A DNA stretch of 5,698 bases from an uncultured Eubacteriales bacterium (GTDB lineage Bacteria > Bacillota > Clostridia > Oscillospirales > UMGS1783): contig CAJLRT010000083.1 in NCBI GenBank assembly GCA_905209135.1, positions 1-5,698 on the forward strand. The letters run 5' to 3'. Shown piece after piece: positions 1 to 5,488 of this stretch. Position 1 is the first letter of the stretch, and each line of letters starts with the position of its first letter. The notes beneath the pieces were generated by a model, which ran no database searches, had not been told where the DNA came from, and saw nothing but the letters and a program-made list of their open reading frames with translations. Both the position numbers and the translations under genes were made by a program.

Positions 1-1215
1 CGCATTGTCTCCCGTATGTCGGATGTGTATGTCAAGTCCTATCCGGAAATTGAAATTTCCTTTGACAAGGCGTATATCGACCGCTATACCGGCATAGATA
101 TCTCCGCCGACCAGATTGAGCGGACGCTGCTTTCGCTCGGTTTCGGCGTGCAGCGCAAGGCCGATGCGTTCCAGGTCGAGGTCCCGTCCTGGCGCAGAAC
201 GAAGGACGTTACCATCAAAGCCGATCTGCTGGAGGAGATTACACGTATTTATGGCTATGACAACTTCGAGATCAAACCCTCCGACAGCCTGCTTGCGCCC
301 GTGCCCGAAACGGAGAACCGACGCGTCGACTACGGCGTAAAGTGCCTGTTGACGGACCGGTACGGCCTGCACGAAGTGCATTCGTATATTTGGAACGACG
401 CCCGCCGCCAGAAGGAAATCGGGATAGAGGCGCAGGACAATGTCCGCATCATCAACTCCCTGTCCACGGACTGGACGGTGCTTCGGCGCAGCATGATCCC
501 GACTCTGCTCACCATGGTCTGTGACAACAAGCTGTTCGCACCCAGCTTCGGCGTGTACGAGATCGGCCGCGTTGTCGACGGCGTACAGGCGGACGGGACC
601 TGCTGCGAACGCAAAAAGCTCGGCGTGATCCTGTTTGACCGCGGCGGTGATGAAAAGGCCGTCTATCTCCGGATGAAGGATATGCTGCAGGCGCTCGGCC
701 TTGTCCTGAAAAACAGCGCGATGCGTTTCGTGCCCCGGCTGGAGGAACTGTCCCCGTGGCAGCACCCGGTCAACACGGCGGATATCCTGCTTGGCGGCGC
801 ATGCCTTGGCAGCTTTGCCGTGATCCATCCGAGCGTACAGCAGAAAATCGACAAGAAAGCGGTCATCGTCTGCGCGGAGCTCGATATGGACCTGTTTGCC
901 GCCGCGCCGGCACAGCCGATGCAGTATGAAGAACCGTCGCGCTACCCGGGCGTCGAAGTAGACCTTACGCTTCTTGTCCCGCAGGACGTTCCCTTTGCGG
1001 CGCTGCTCGAGGCTGTCCGCGGCGGGGCCGGCCCGCTGCTGCGCGCGGTGAAGCTGGTGGATACCTATGCGGAGCCCGGCCAGCGCCAGGAGAGCGTAAC
1101 CGTCCGCCTGGAGTTCTGCTCCGACGAACGCACCCTCGCCGGCGACGAGGTGCAGGCGGAAGTGAACGCAGCGCTTGAGCGGCTGAAGGCGAACGCCATC
1201 ACCCTGAAATCGTAA
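1..1215 (+). CDS. pheT: Phenylalanine--tRNA ligase beta subunit, 3' part (5' end outside window)
   Basis: This is the C-terminal half of the beta chain of the cytoplasmic alpha2-beta2 enzyme that charges tRNA-Phe. The frame is open to base 1, so the ATG at 16 is an internal Met and 404 residues are visible of a family length near 800. Numbering from base 1, a B5 domain covers about residues 15-90, with VPSWR at 61-65 and EEITRIYGYDN at 78-88. The catalytic-like core (B6-B7) follows to about 305, with the typical segment SLSTDWTVLRRSMIP and the pattern FGVYEIGRV. The FDX-ACB (anticodon-binding ferredoxin-fold) domain fills 310-404, beginning near SRYPGVEVDLTLLV. Compared with the textbook form, the B5 motif after VPSWR carries about two extra residues (RRTKDV). 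pheS would be expected upstream. No terminator is visible after the TAA at 1213-1215. Identification is firm; only the missing N-terminus is unknown. Confidence 0.96.
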   Translation, partial: RIVSRMSDVYVKSYPEIEISFDKAYIDRYTGIDISADQIERTLLSLGFGVQRKADAFQVEVPSWRRTKDVTIKADLLEEITRIYGYDNFEIKPSDSLLAPVPETENRRVDYGVKCLLTDRYGLHEVHSYIWNDARRQKEIGIEAQDNVRIINSLSTDWTVLRRSMIPTLLTMVCDNKLFAPSFGVYEIGRVVDGVQADGTCCERKKLGVILFDRGGDEKAVYLRMKDMLQALGLVLKNSAMRFVPRLEELSPWQHPVNTADILLGGACLGSFAVIHPSVQQKIDKKAVIVCAELDMDLFAAAPAQPMQYEEPSRYPGVEVDLTLLVPQDVPFAALLEAVRGGAGPLLRAVKLVDTYAEPGQRQESVTVRLEFCSDERTLAGDEVQAEVNAALERLKANAITLKS

Positions 1216-1252
1216 ATGAAGCGCACATTCCGTTCTATTTCTGAAATAATAC

Positions 1253-1281
1253 TTGAATTTTTTTGCAGGGTAGGGTATGAT
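1253..1281 (+). promoter_or_regulatory. Sigma-A type promoter of ireB
   Basis: A -35 box TTGAAT at 1253-1258 is followed by exactly 17 bases and a -10 box TATGAT at 1276-1281, one mismatch from TATAAT. Transcription would begin near 1288. The -10 box contains the ATG at 1277, so that ATG would lie upstream of the transcript and cannot start the protein made from it. The spacer is T-rich, and the region is much more AT-rich than pheT. Confidence 0.66.
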
Positions 1282-1291
1282 AGAAATAGAA

Positions 1292-1308
1292 GATATGCAC
1301 GGCATATC
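1292..1308 (+). promoter_or_regulatory. Perfect palindrome in the ireB leader
   Basis: GATATGC at 1292-1298, a three-base ACG loop, then its exact reverse complement GCATATC at 1302-1308. It lies about 4-20 bases after the predicted start of transcription and ends 14 bases before the ribosome binding site. It could be a small RNA stem at the 5' end of the message, for example affecting stability, or a repressor operator at +4 to +20. The sequence does not decide between these. Confidence 0.45.
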
Positions 1309-1321
1309 GCTTATATTCGCT

Positions 1322-1330
1322 AGAGAGGGG
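1322..1330 (+). promoter_or_regulatory. Ribosome binding site that sets the ireB start at GTG 1337
   Basis: AGAGAGGGG contains the GAGG core at 1325-1328 and stands 8 bases before GTG 1337, the usual spacing. This site, the promoter at 1253-1281 and family alignment all favour GTG 1337 over the upstream ATGs at 1277 and 1295. GAGGGG is also the site used before nnr and before the antitoxin gene. Confidence 0.7.
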
Positions 1331-1336
1331 CAGTAT

Positions 1337-1585
1337 GTGTTGAACGACGGAACGATTACTTTTTCAGTCCGCGACGAGCAGGAAAAAGAGATGCGGCGGA
1401 TTATCATCGAGGTGTACGACGCATTGAAGGAGAAGGGGTATAACCCGATCAATCAGATCGTCGGCTATATTCTCTCTGAGGACCCTACCTATATTACAAA
1501 CTATAAAAACGCCCGTTCTCTTATCTGCAAAATTGACAGGGACGAACTGCTGTACTCCCTGGTAAAATCGTACCTGTCCGAATAG
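1337..1585 (+). CDS. ireB: IreB/ReoM family regulator (UPF0297)
   Basis: This is a small cytoplasmic protein of a Bacillota family. In Enterococcus (IreB) and Listeria (ReoM) it is phosphorylated by the PASTA-domain Ser/Thr kinase and controls peptidoglycan synthesis through ClpC-dependent turnover of MurA. With GTG 1337 as start it has 82 residues, close to the 80-90 usual for the family, and begins MLNDGTITF. The signature [20 protein letters not shown] (about 30-49) and the blocks [21 protein letters not shown] and LVKSYL are all present. Thr6 aligns with the phosphorylated Thr7 of ReoM (TMF-like motif, here TITF). A longer version from ATG 1277 would add 20 residues with no family counterpart. 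The usual neighbours alaS and ruvX are absent: here the gene sits alone between pheT and nnr with its own promoter and a terminator-like hairpin. Family assignment is very secure; function is inferred from homologues. Confidence 0.95.
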   Translation: MLNDGTITFSVRDEQEKEMRRIIIEVYDALKEKGYNPINQIVGYILSEDPTYITNYKNARSLICKIDRDELLYSLVKSYLSE

Positions 1586-1611
1586 GGCACGGCGCGGTAA
1601 ATTGTTCGTGC

Positions 1612-1647
1612 AAAATTCTCAAAACCAGATTTGGTTTTGAGAATTTT
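1612..1647 (+). terminator. Terminator-like perfect 16-bp hairpin after ireB
   Basis: Bases 1612-1627 are the exact reverse complement of 1632-1647, with a four-base GATT loop. The left arm starts AAAA and the right arm ends TTTT, followed by CAT, so the layout resembles an A-stem-T bidirectional terminator. The closing half of the stem is AT-rich and the T run is only four bases, so efficiency is uncertain. It lies 27 bases after the ireB stop and 38 bases before nnr. It could instead be an operator-like palindrome controlling nnr. Confidence 0.7.
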
Positions 1648-1675
1648 CATATGTGAGAGCTTCCTGTGTGAAAGC

Positions 1676-1682
1676 GAGGGGA
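1676..1682 (+). promoter_or_regulatory. Ribosome binding site that sets the nnr start at ATG 1686
   Basis: GAGGGGA has its GAGG core at 1676-1679, six bases before ATG 1686. An in-frame GTG at 1653 would add 11 residues with no family match, and it would place this ribosome site inside the coding region. Confidence 0.75.
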
Positions 1683-1685
1683 ACT

Positions 1686-3215
1686 ATGTTTGTATTGACA
1701 GCGGATCAAATGAAAGCGGCCGACGGGTATGCGATCCGGACCCTGGGCATTCCCGGCGTAACGCTTATGGGCAGCGCGGCGCAGGGAATTGCCGAGACGA
1801 TTCACGAAATGTCACCGGGCGCGCGCCGCGCCGTTATGGTGTGCGGCAGCGGCAACAACGGGGGCGACGGCCTGGCCCTGGCGGGGATACTAGCCTTGCA
1901 GGGCGCAGACGTCTCCGTCGTGCTTGCGTCAGCGCGCGCCCTGTCCGAAGATGCGGCATACTATTTCAACCGGTTGCCGGAGCAGGTGCGAACGCTTCGA
2001 TTTGCGGACGACGGCGAGCAGTGTCTGCGTGAAATTGCAGGGGCCGACGTCGTCGTGGACGCGCTCTATGGAACGGGCTTCCGCGGCAGCCTGACCGGCG
2101 CGGCGGCCGAGCTTGCCGCCGCCATGAACGCGTCGGCCGCCGCCGTGTGCAGCGTGGACATTCCGAGCGGCTGCAACTGCGATACCGGCGCCGCGGAGGG
2201 CGTCGCCGTGCAGGCGGATTATACGGTGACCTTTTCCAATAAAAAGCCCTGCCATTTCCTCTATCCCGCCGCGGGCCTGTGCGGCAACGTGGTGGTCAGG
2301 GACATTGGCATTCCGGAAGCGGCTGTGCTTGCGTCCAGCCCCTATATATGGGAAACGGCGGATGCGGACGCCGCCGCCCTGCTGCGGCCCCGTCCGCAAA
2401 ACAGCCATAAGGGCACCTTTGGCAGGCTGGGCCTGGTCTGCGGTTCGGACGGCATGCCCGGCGCTGCCGCTCTGGCCGTGTCCGCGGCGCTGCGTTCCGG
2501 CGTCGGGCTTGCGGAACTCGCCTCCGTCCCATCCGTCATACAGCGGGTCAGCGGCAGGTTTGCAGAGCCGGTCTATCTGCCGCTTGCGCAGTCCGGCGGC
2601 TGCATCGCGGCTGAAGCGCGGGACGCGCTGCTCGGCCTGGCCCGCCGCGCGCAGGCGCTCGTCGTCGGATGCGGCCTCGGCGTCGGCGAAGCGGCCGCCG
2701 GCCTTGTCACGGACCTGGCCGAGGCGGCGCAGTGCCCAATATTGATCGATGCGGATGGCATAACGGCTTTAAACGGGAATATACATGTAATAAAGAACCG
2801 GGGTGCAGAGACGGTCCTTACGCCGCATCCGCGCGAGATGGCGCGTTTCTGCGGTATGACAGTGGCGCAGGTGCAGGGCGACAGGCTGGGCGCGGCCAGG
2901 GCGCTCGCGGCGGATACGGGCGCTGTCGTCGTGCTCAAGGGCGCGAATACGGTCGTCGCCCTGCCGGACGGCCGGGTATGGATCAATCCGGCGGCCTGCT
3001 CCGGGCTTGCCAAGGGCGGCAGCGGCGACGTCCTTTCGGGGCTGATCGGATCCTTGCTCGCACAGGGCTATCCCGCGGCGGACGCGGCTGTGCTCGGCGT
3101 ATATATCCATGGCCGGGCCGGGCTTCTCGCTGCGGCGGAGCTGACCGAGTACGCCATGCAGCCCTCGGATCTGGTGCGCTGTTTTGCAAAAGTATTTCAA
3201 TCATTCATTGAATAA
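1686..3215 (+). CDS. nnr: Bifunctional NAD(P)H-hydrate epimerase / ADP-dependent NAD(P)H-hydrate dehydratase
   Basis: This is a cytoplasmic metabolite-repair enzyme: the N-terminal domain epimerises R- and S-NAD(P)HX, and the C-terminal domain dehydrates S-NAD(P)HX back to NAD(P)H using ADP. From ATG 1686 it has 509 residues, normal for the fused form. The epimerase (YjeF_N, about 1-218) shows GSGNNGGDG at 54-62, VVDALYGTG at 123-131 with D125, and SVDIPSG at 156-162. The dehydratase (ribokinase-like, about 225-509) shows HKGTFGRL at 241-248, GCGLG at 328-332 (usually GPGLG), IDADGITAL at 354-362, LTPHPREM at 378-385, VVLKGA at 415-420 and GLAKGGSGDVLSG at 440-452, where D448 is the expected catalytic base. 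The epimerase stretch often written MENAG or MERAG reads MGSAA here. The TAA stop is 15 bases before the lipoprotein start, which suggests one operon. No convincing promoter is visible between the 1612-1647 hairpin and this gene. Confidence 0.95.
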   Translation: MFVLTADQMKAADGYAIRTLGIPGVTLMGSAAQGIAETIHEMSPGARRAVMVCGSGNNGGDGLALAGILALQGADVSVVLASARALSEDAAYYFNRLPEQVRTLRFADDGEQCLREIAGADVVVDALYGTGFRGSLTGAAAELAAAMNASAAAVCSVDIPSGCNCDTGAAEGVAVQADYTVTFSNKKPCHFLYPAAGLCGNVVVRDIGIPEAAVLASSPYIWETADADAAALLRPRPQNSHKGTFGRLGLVCGSDGMPGAAALAVSAALRSGVGLAELASVPSVIQRVSGRFAEPVYLPLAQSGGCIAAEARDALLGLARRAQALVVGCGLGVGEAAAGLVTDLAEAAQCPILIDADGITALNGNIHVIKNRGAETVLTPHPREMARFCGMTVAQVQGDRLGAARALAADTGAVVVLKGANTVVALPDGRVWINPAACSGLAKGGSGDVLSGLIGSLLAQGYPAADAAVLGVYIHGRAGLLAAAELTEYAMQPSDLVRCFAKVFQSFIE

Positions 3216-3217
3216 AC

Positions 3218-3226
3218 GGAGAGTGA
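3218..3226 (+). promoter_or_regulatory. Ribosome binding site for the TTG start of the lipoprotein gene
   Basis: GGAGAGTGA starts just after the nnr stop, and its GGAG core (3218-3221) stands 9 bases before TTG 3231. A TAA at 3213-3215 is in the same frame, and no ATG or GTG start lies between it and 3231. TTG is therefore the only start that keeps the whole signal peptide. Confidence 0.7.
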
Positions 3227-3230
3227 ACCA

Positions 3231-3983
3231 TTGAAACGGGTAGGCTTGCTTCTACTTGTACTGATGATGACCTTGCTGGCCTTCACGGGCTGCAAGCAGG
3301 AAACGCCAGAGAACACCGATGTCACGCAGAGTATCCGCCAGGCCCAGCAGTTCACGGCCAAGGTCAGAATGACCGTGAAAGAGAAAGGCTATGAATACCT
3401 GATCGAGAAGCTGGAGGATACGGTCGTCATCACGGCTACGGCGCCGAAATCGCTGGAAAATTTCCAGGTCATGCTCAAGGAAAACGAGTATTCCGTCAGT
3501 TATTACGGAATTAAGTTCGTCACAAAGGAACTGCCTGAAAATCTCCAGTTCGCCATGGGGCCGGTTTTTCAGTTGCTGGACGTGCTGAAAATGGAGCCCG
3601 GCGCGCAGCAGCCCGGCAAAAACGGCACGGTTTCCGTCAGTTACGATGTGGGCGGCACAACGCTTGAATGTACGTTTGACAGCGAAACAAAACTGCCCGT
3701 AAAAATAGTATACAATGCGGATACGGCAATCGAATTTCTGGAATTCACCAACTTGACGACGGAATCAGCCGAGGAACAAACCGGCGCGCAAGCGGATGGT
3801 TCGCCGGAAGCGGAAACCGGCGCGCAGTCAGAAGCAGAGGCTGGCGGACAGAATCCGGCGGATACGGAAACCGGCGCGGATAAAAACGCGGCGGACGCTG
3901 CGCAGACGGACGCGGACGTGAGATCCGCGGCCGCAGCCGCGGCGAACTCCCGGCCGGAGGTTATCATAGAAAACGAGGAATAG
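3231..3983 (+). CDS. Predicted lipoprotein, YdcC/GerS-like, with Glu/Ala-rich repetitive tail
   Basis: This is a 250-residue exported lipoprotein. It begins MKR, followed by a hydrophobic core and a lipobox AFTGC with the lipid-accepting Cys21, so it should be anchored outside the cytoplasmic membrane. Residues 28-175 form a predicted mostly beta domain. Features such as the ATAPKSLENFQV region (69-80), YYGIKFVTKELP (91-102) and CTFDSETKLPVKI (148-159) resemble LolA/LppX-like proteins such as B. subtilis YdcC. Residues 178-250 are low complexity, rich in Glu, Ala, Gly, Thr and Asp, with ETGAQ/QTGAQ/ETGAD repeats and an Ala run at 233-238; this part looks disordered. It lies 12 bases before alr. 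In Clostridioides difficile the lipoprotein GerS, needed for spore cortex modification with CwlD, is encoded beside alr2, and in B. subtilis ydcC precedes alrA. The GerS/YdcC link rests on position and overall pattern, not on catalytic residues, so function is inferred. Confidence 0.8.
   Translation: MKRVGLLLLVLMMTLLAFTGCKQETPENTDVTQSIRQAQQFTAKVRMTVKEKGYEYLIEKLEDTVVITATAPKSLENFQVMLKENEYSVSYYGIKFVTKELPENLQFAMGPVFQLLDVLKMEPGAQQPGKNGTVSVSYDVGGTTLECTFDSETKLPVKIVYNADTAIEFLEFTNLTTESAEEQTGAQADGSPEAETGAQSEAEAGGQNPADTETGADKNAADAAQTDADVRSAAAAAANSRPEVIIENEE
3778..3878 (+). repeat. Three identical 11-base in-frame repeats in the lipoprotein tail
   Basis: AAACCGGCGCG occurs at 3778-3788, 3814-3824 and 3868-3878. 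Starts are 36 and 54 bases apart, so all three are in the same codon phase and encode TGA within ETGAQ, QTGAQ or ETGAD. The even codon spacing suggests growth of the tail by partial duplication. Confidence 0.6.
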
Positions 3984-3995
3984 AAGGGAAACAGG

Positions 3996-5165
3996 ATGTT
4001 GAATTACAGCAGACGCACCTGGGCCGAAATAGATCTGGATGCACTGGAACACAACTATAAAACGGCGTGTGCGCTTGCCGGCGGCGCGGCGGTCATGCCG
4101 GTAATCAAGGCGGACGCATACGGCCACGGCGCGCCCTATGCCGCGAGATGCCTGGAGGGATTGGGCGCCGCATACTTCGCCGTGTCGAACCTGGATGAGG
4201 CCAAACAGCTGCGCAACGCGGGTATCCGTGCGCATATCCTGATACTGGGGTATACGCCGCCCGATGATTTTCCGCAGCTGTTTTCGCTGCGTCTGACCCA
4301 GACGGTTATGAGTTTGGACTATGCGTCCGCGCTCTCGGCCGCCGCAGCCGCCTGCGGCGCGCGGGCCTGCGTACACATCAAAGCGGATACGGGGATGGGC
4401 CGGCTGGGGCTGGATGCGCGCAGGTATGCGTCGCTGGACAAAACCGTATCGGCAATCCGTCAAATCTGCGCCATGCCGGGGCTGGAATGCGAGGGCATTT
4501 TCACCCATTTCGCCGTGTCGGACGCCCCGGCGCAGCCGTATACGGAAGAGCAGCTCGCGCTGTTTCTGACCCTATTGGAGCGGCTGGAGCAGGCCGGTAT
4601 TACATTCCCGCTGCGCCATGCCTCCAACAGCGGCGGAATACTCAACTATCCCGCCGCCCGGCTGGACATGGTGCGTCAAGGCATCTCGCTTTACGGCATG
4701 TATCCAGACAGCGGTTGTATGGATGCTGGCCTGAAGCCTGTCATGCGGCTGGTTACGGTCGTAACACAGGTGCACCCGCTGCGCGCAGGGGAGACGGTGA
4801 GCTATGGCAGGACCTATACGGCGGAAAAAGACGGAGTTGTCGCCGTGCTCGCCGCCGGCTATGCGGACGGGTACCCGCGCCTGCTCTCCAACCGTGCGTG
4901 CGTATCCGTTCATGGGCGCCGCTGCCCGGTGTTAGGACGGGTGTGCATGGATCAGATGATCGTGGACGTAACCGATGTGCCCGGCGTAAAAGCGGGGGAT
5001 CAGGCCGTGCTGTTCGGCGGCGGGCCGGGCGAGCCGACGGCGGGCGAGCTGGCCGAACTGGCCGGCACAATCCATTACGAGCTGCTGTGCAACGTGAGCG
5101 CGCGCGTGCCGCGTGTGTACATGCGCGCCGGCGCGGCGACTGCGGCGCATTCCTATATTCTTTAG
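3996..5165 (+). CDS. alr: Alanine racemase (PLP-dependent)
   Basis: This cytoplasmic homodimeric enzyme interconverts L- and D-alanine, supplying D-Ala for peptidoglycan. It has 389 residues, normal length, starting at ATG 3996 behind GAAGGGA at 3983-3989. The N-terminal TIM barrel carries the PLP lysine K38 in VIKADAYGHG (36-45). K129, the position carbamylated in the Geobacillus enzyme, and R136 lie in HIKADTGMGRLG (127-138). HASNSGG (208-214) and MVRQGISLYG (225-234, with R227 facing the pyridine nitrogen) follow. The C-terminal beta domain has the second catalytic base Y270 in SYGRTY (269-274), GYADGYPR (288-295), VCMDQMIVDV (316-325) and YELLCNVSARVPRVY (361-375). All expected active-site residues are present, so it should be active. 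It is third in the nnr-lipoprotein-alr run. No hairpin terminator is evident after its TAG. Confidence 0.97.
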   Translation: MLNYSRRTWAEIDLDALEHNYKTACALAGGAAVMPVIKADAYGHGAPYAARCLEGLGAAYFAVSNLDEAKQLRNAGIRAHILILGYTPPDDFPQLFSLRLTQTVMSLDYASALSAAAAACGARACVHIKADTGMGRLGLDARRYASLDKTVSAIRQICAMPGLECEGIFTHFAVSDAPAQPYTEEQLALFLTLLERLEQAGITFPLRHASNSGGILNYPAARLDMVRQGISLYGMYPDSGCMDAGLKPVMRLVTVVTQVHPLRAGETVSYGRTYTAEKDGVVAVLAAGYADGYPRLLSNRACVSVHGRRCPVLGRVCMDQMIVDVTDVPGVKAGDQAVLFGGGPGEPTAGELAELAGTIHYELLCNVSARVPRVYMRAGAATAAHSYIL

Positions 5166-5181
5166 TGCCAATTATTGTGCC

Positions 5182-5210
5182 TTGTTTCCGGGATCAAAAG
5201 GGCCTATAAT
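5182..5210 (+). promoter_or_regulatory. Promoter of the toxin-antitoxin pair
   Basis: A perfect -10 box TATAAT at 5205-5210 lies 17 bases after TTGTTT at 5182-5187, which matches only the TTG half of the -35 consensus. Transcription would begin near 5217, leaving a leader of about 60 bases before the antitoxin ATG. The pair can therefore be expressed apart from alr. Confidence 0.62.
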
Positions 5211-5262
5211 GGAATTAGAAACAGATTGTCAAACTCGCTCTGAAAAACATAAAACATTTAGT

Positions 5263-5268
5263 GAGGGG
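5263..5268 (+). promoter_or_regulatory. Ribosome binding site that sets the antitoxin start at ATG 5276
   Basis: GAGGGG, with its GAGG core at 5263-5266, lies 9 bases before ATG 5276. An in-frame GTG at 5261 overlaps this site and so is not the start. Confidence 0.7.
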
Positions 5269-5275
5269 TCATCTC

Positions 5276-5488
5276 ATGTCTTTCCAGCCGATGGGGAGCG
5301 CCGCTTCCAAAGCAAACAAAAAAAATATTTCCCGCATGATTAAGAATTACAAAAAAATGGGCAAGATAAATAGGGAAATGGCTGAAGAGGGATTGATCTC
5401 GGATAGCCAGGCCCAAAAATTATGTGAGGAATATATTTCGGAGCGTGACAATTGTGACTGTGAAAAGGGGAGATATCTACTACGCTGA
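5276..5488 (+). CDS. Short EndoAI/MazE-like antitoxin lacking a ribbon-helix-helix domain
   Basis: The predicted protein is 70 residues, encoded just before the EndoA-type toxin, where Bacillota normally carry the antitoxin EndoAI (about 90 residues: N-terminal ribbon-helix-helix, C-terminal toxin-binding tail). Here only the tail is recognisable. Residues 19-58, with NYKKMGKIN (24-32), REMAEEGL (33-40) and EEYISERD (51-58), follow the family pattern GY-x-EM-x-x-IN-x-x-x-AEEGL. Residues 1-18 (Ser, Ala, Lys and Asn rich) show no strand-helix-helix pattern and there is no room upstream for one. The gene is about 42% GC by my count, far below alr, with an A8 run at 5318-5325 and an A7 run at 5351-5357. 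Its last 11 codons (C60-R70, ending in a CDC-containing tail) overlap the toxin start. Expected role: binds and inhibits the neighbouring ribonuclease, without obvious means to bind DNA itself. The antitoxin identity is inferred from position and the tail pattern. Confidence 0.78.
   Translation: MSFQPMGSAASKANKKNISRMIKNYKKMGKINREMAEEGLISDSQAQKLCEEYISERDNCDCEKGRYLLR

Noticed and set aside
1216..1323. 35-codon ORF starting at ATG 1216, directly after the pheT stop
   Set aside because: No ribosome site of its own, no recognisable product, and it spans the ireB promoter and palindrome; most likely chance.
1277..1336. N-terminal extension of IreB from ATG 1277
   Set aside because: The ATG lies in a -10 box, family members lack these residues, and GTG 1337 has a better-placed ribosome site.
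1653..1685. Upstream GTG start for nnr
   Set aside because: The extra 11 residues match no family member and include the ribosome site for ATG 1686.
1929..3204. Long minus-strand open frames opposite nnr
   Set aside because: Shadows caused by GC-rich codon bias; no ribosome sites or family motifs, and the + strand gene is certain.
3196..3212. TTCAAT-CATTC-ATTGAA hairpin at the nnr end
   Set aside because: Only six AT-rich pairs, no T run, inside the coding end of nnr; too weak for a terminator, and the genes are only 15 bases apart.
5165..5181. Direct repeat GTGCC at 5165-5169 and 5177-5181 upstream of the toxin-antitoxin promoter
   Set aside because: Five bases twice is expected by chance; too short to claim as an operator.
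4487..5209. 240-codon open frame overlapping alr in another + frame
   Set aside because: Arg-rich translation typical of an out-of-frame GC-rich shadow; alr itself has complete catalytic motifs.
5234..5265. Possible stem CTCGCT with AGTGAG hiding the antitoxin ribosome site
   Set aside because: Six pairs with one G-U wobble and a 20-base loop; not stable enough to support a control element without conservation data.
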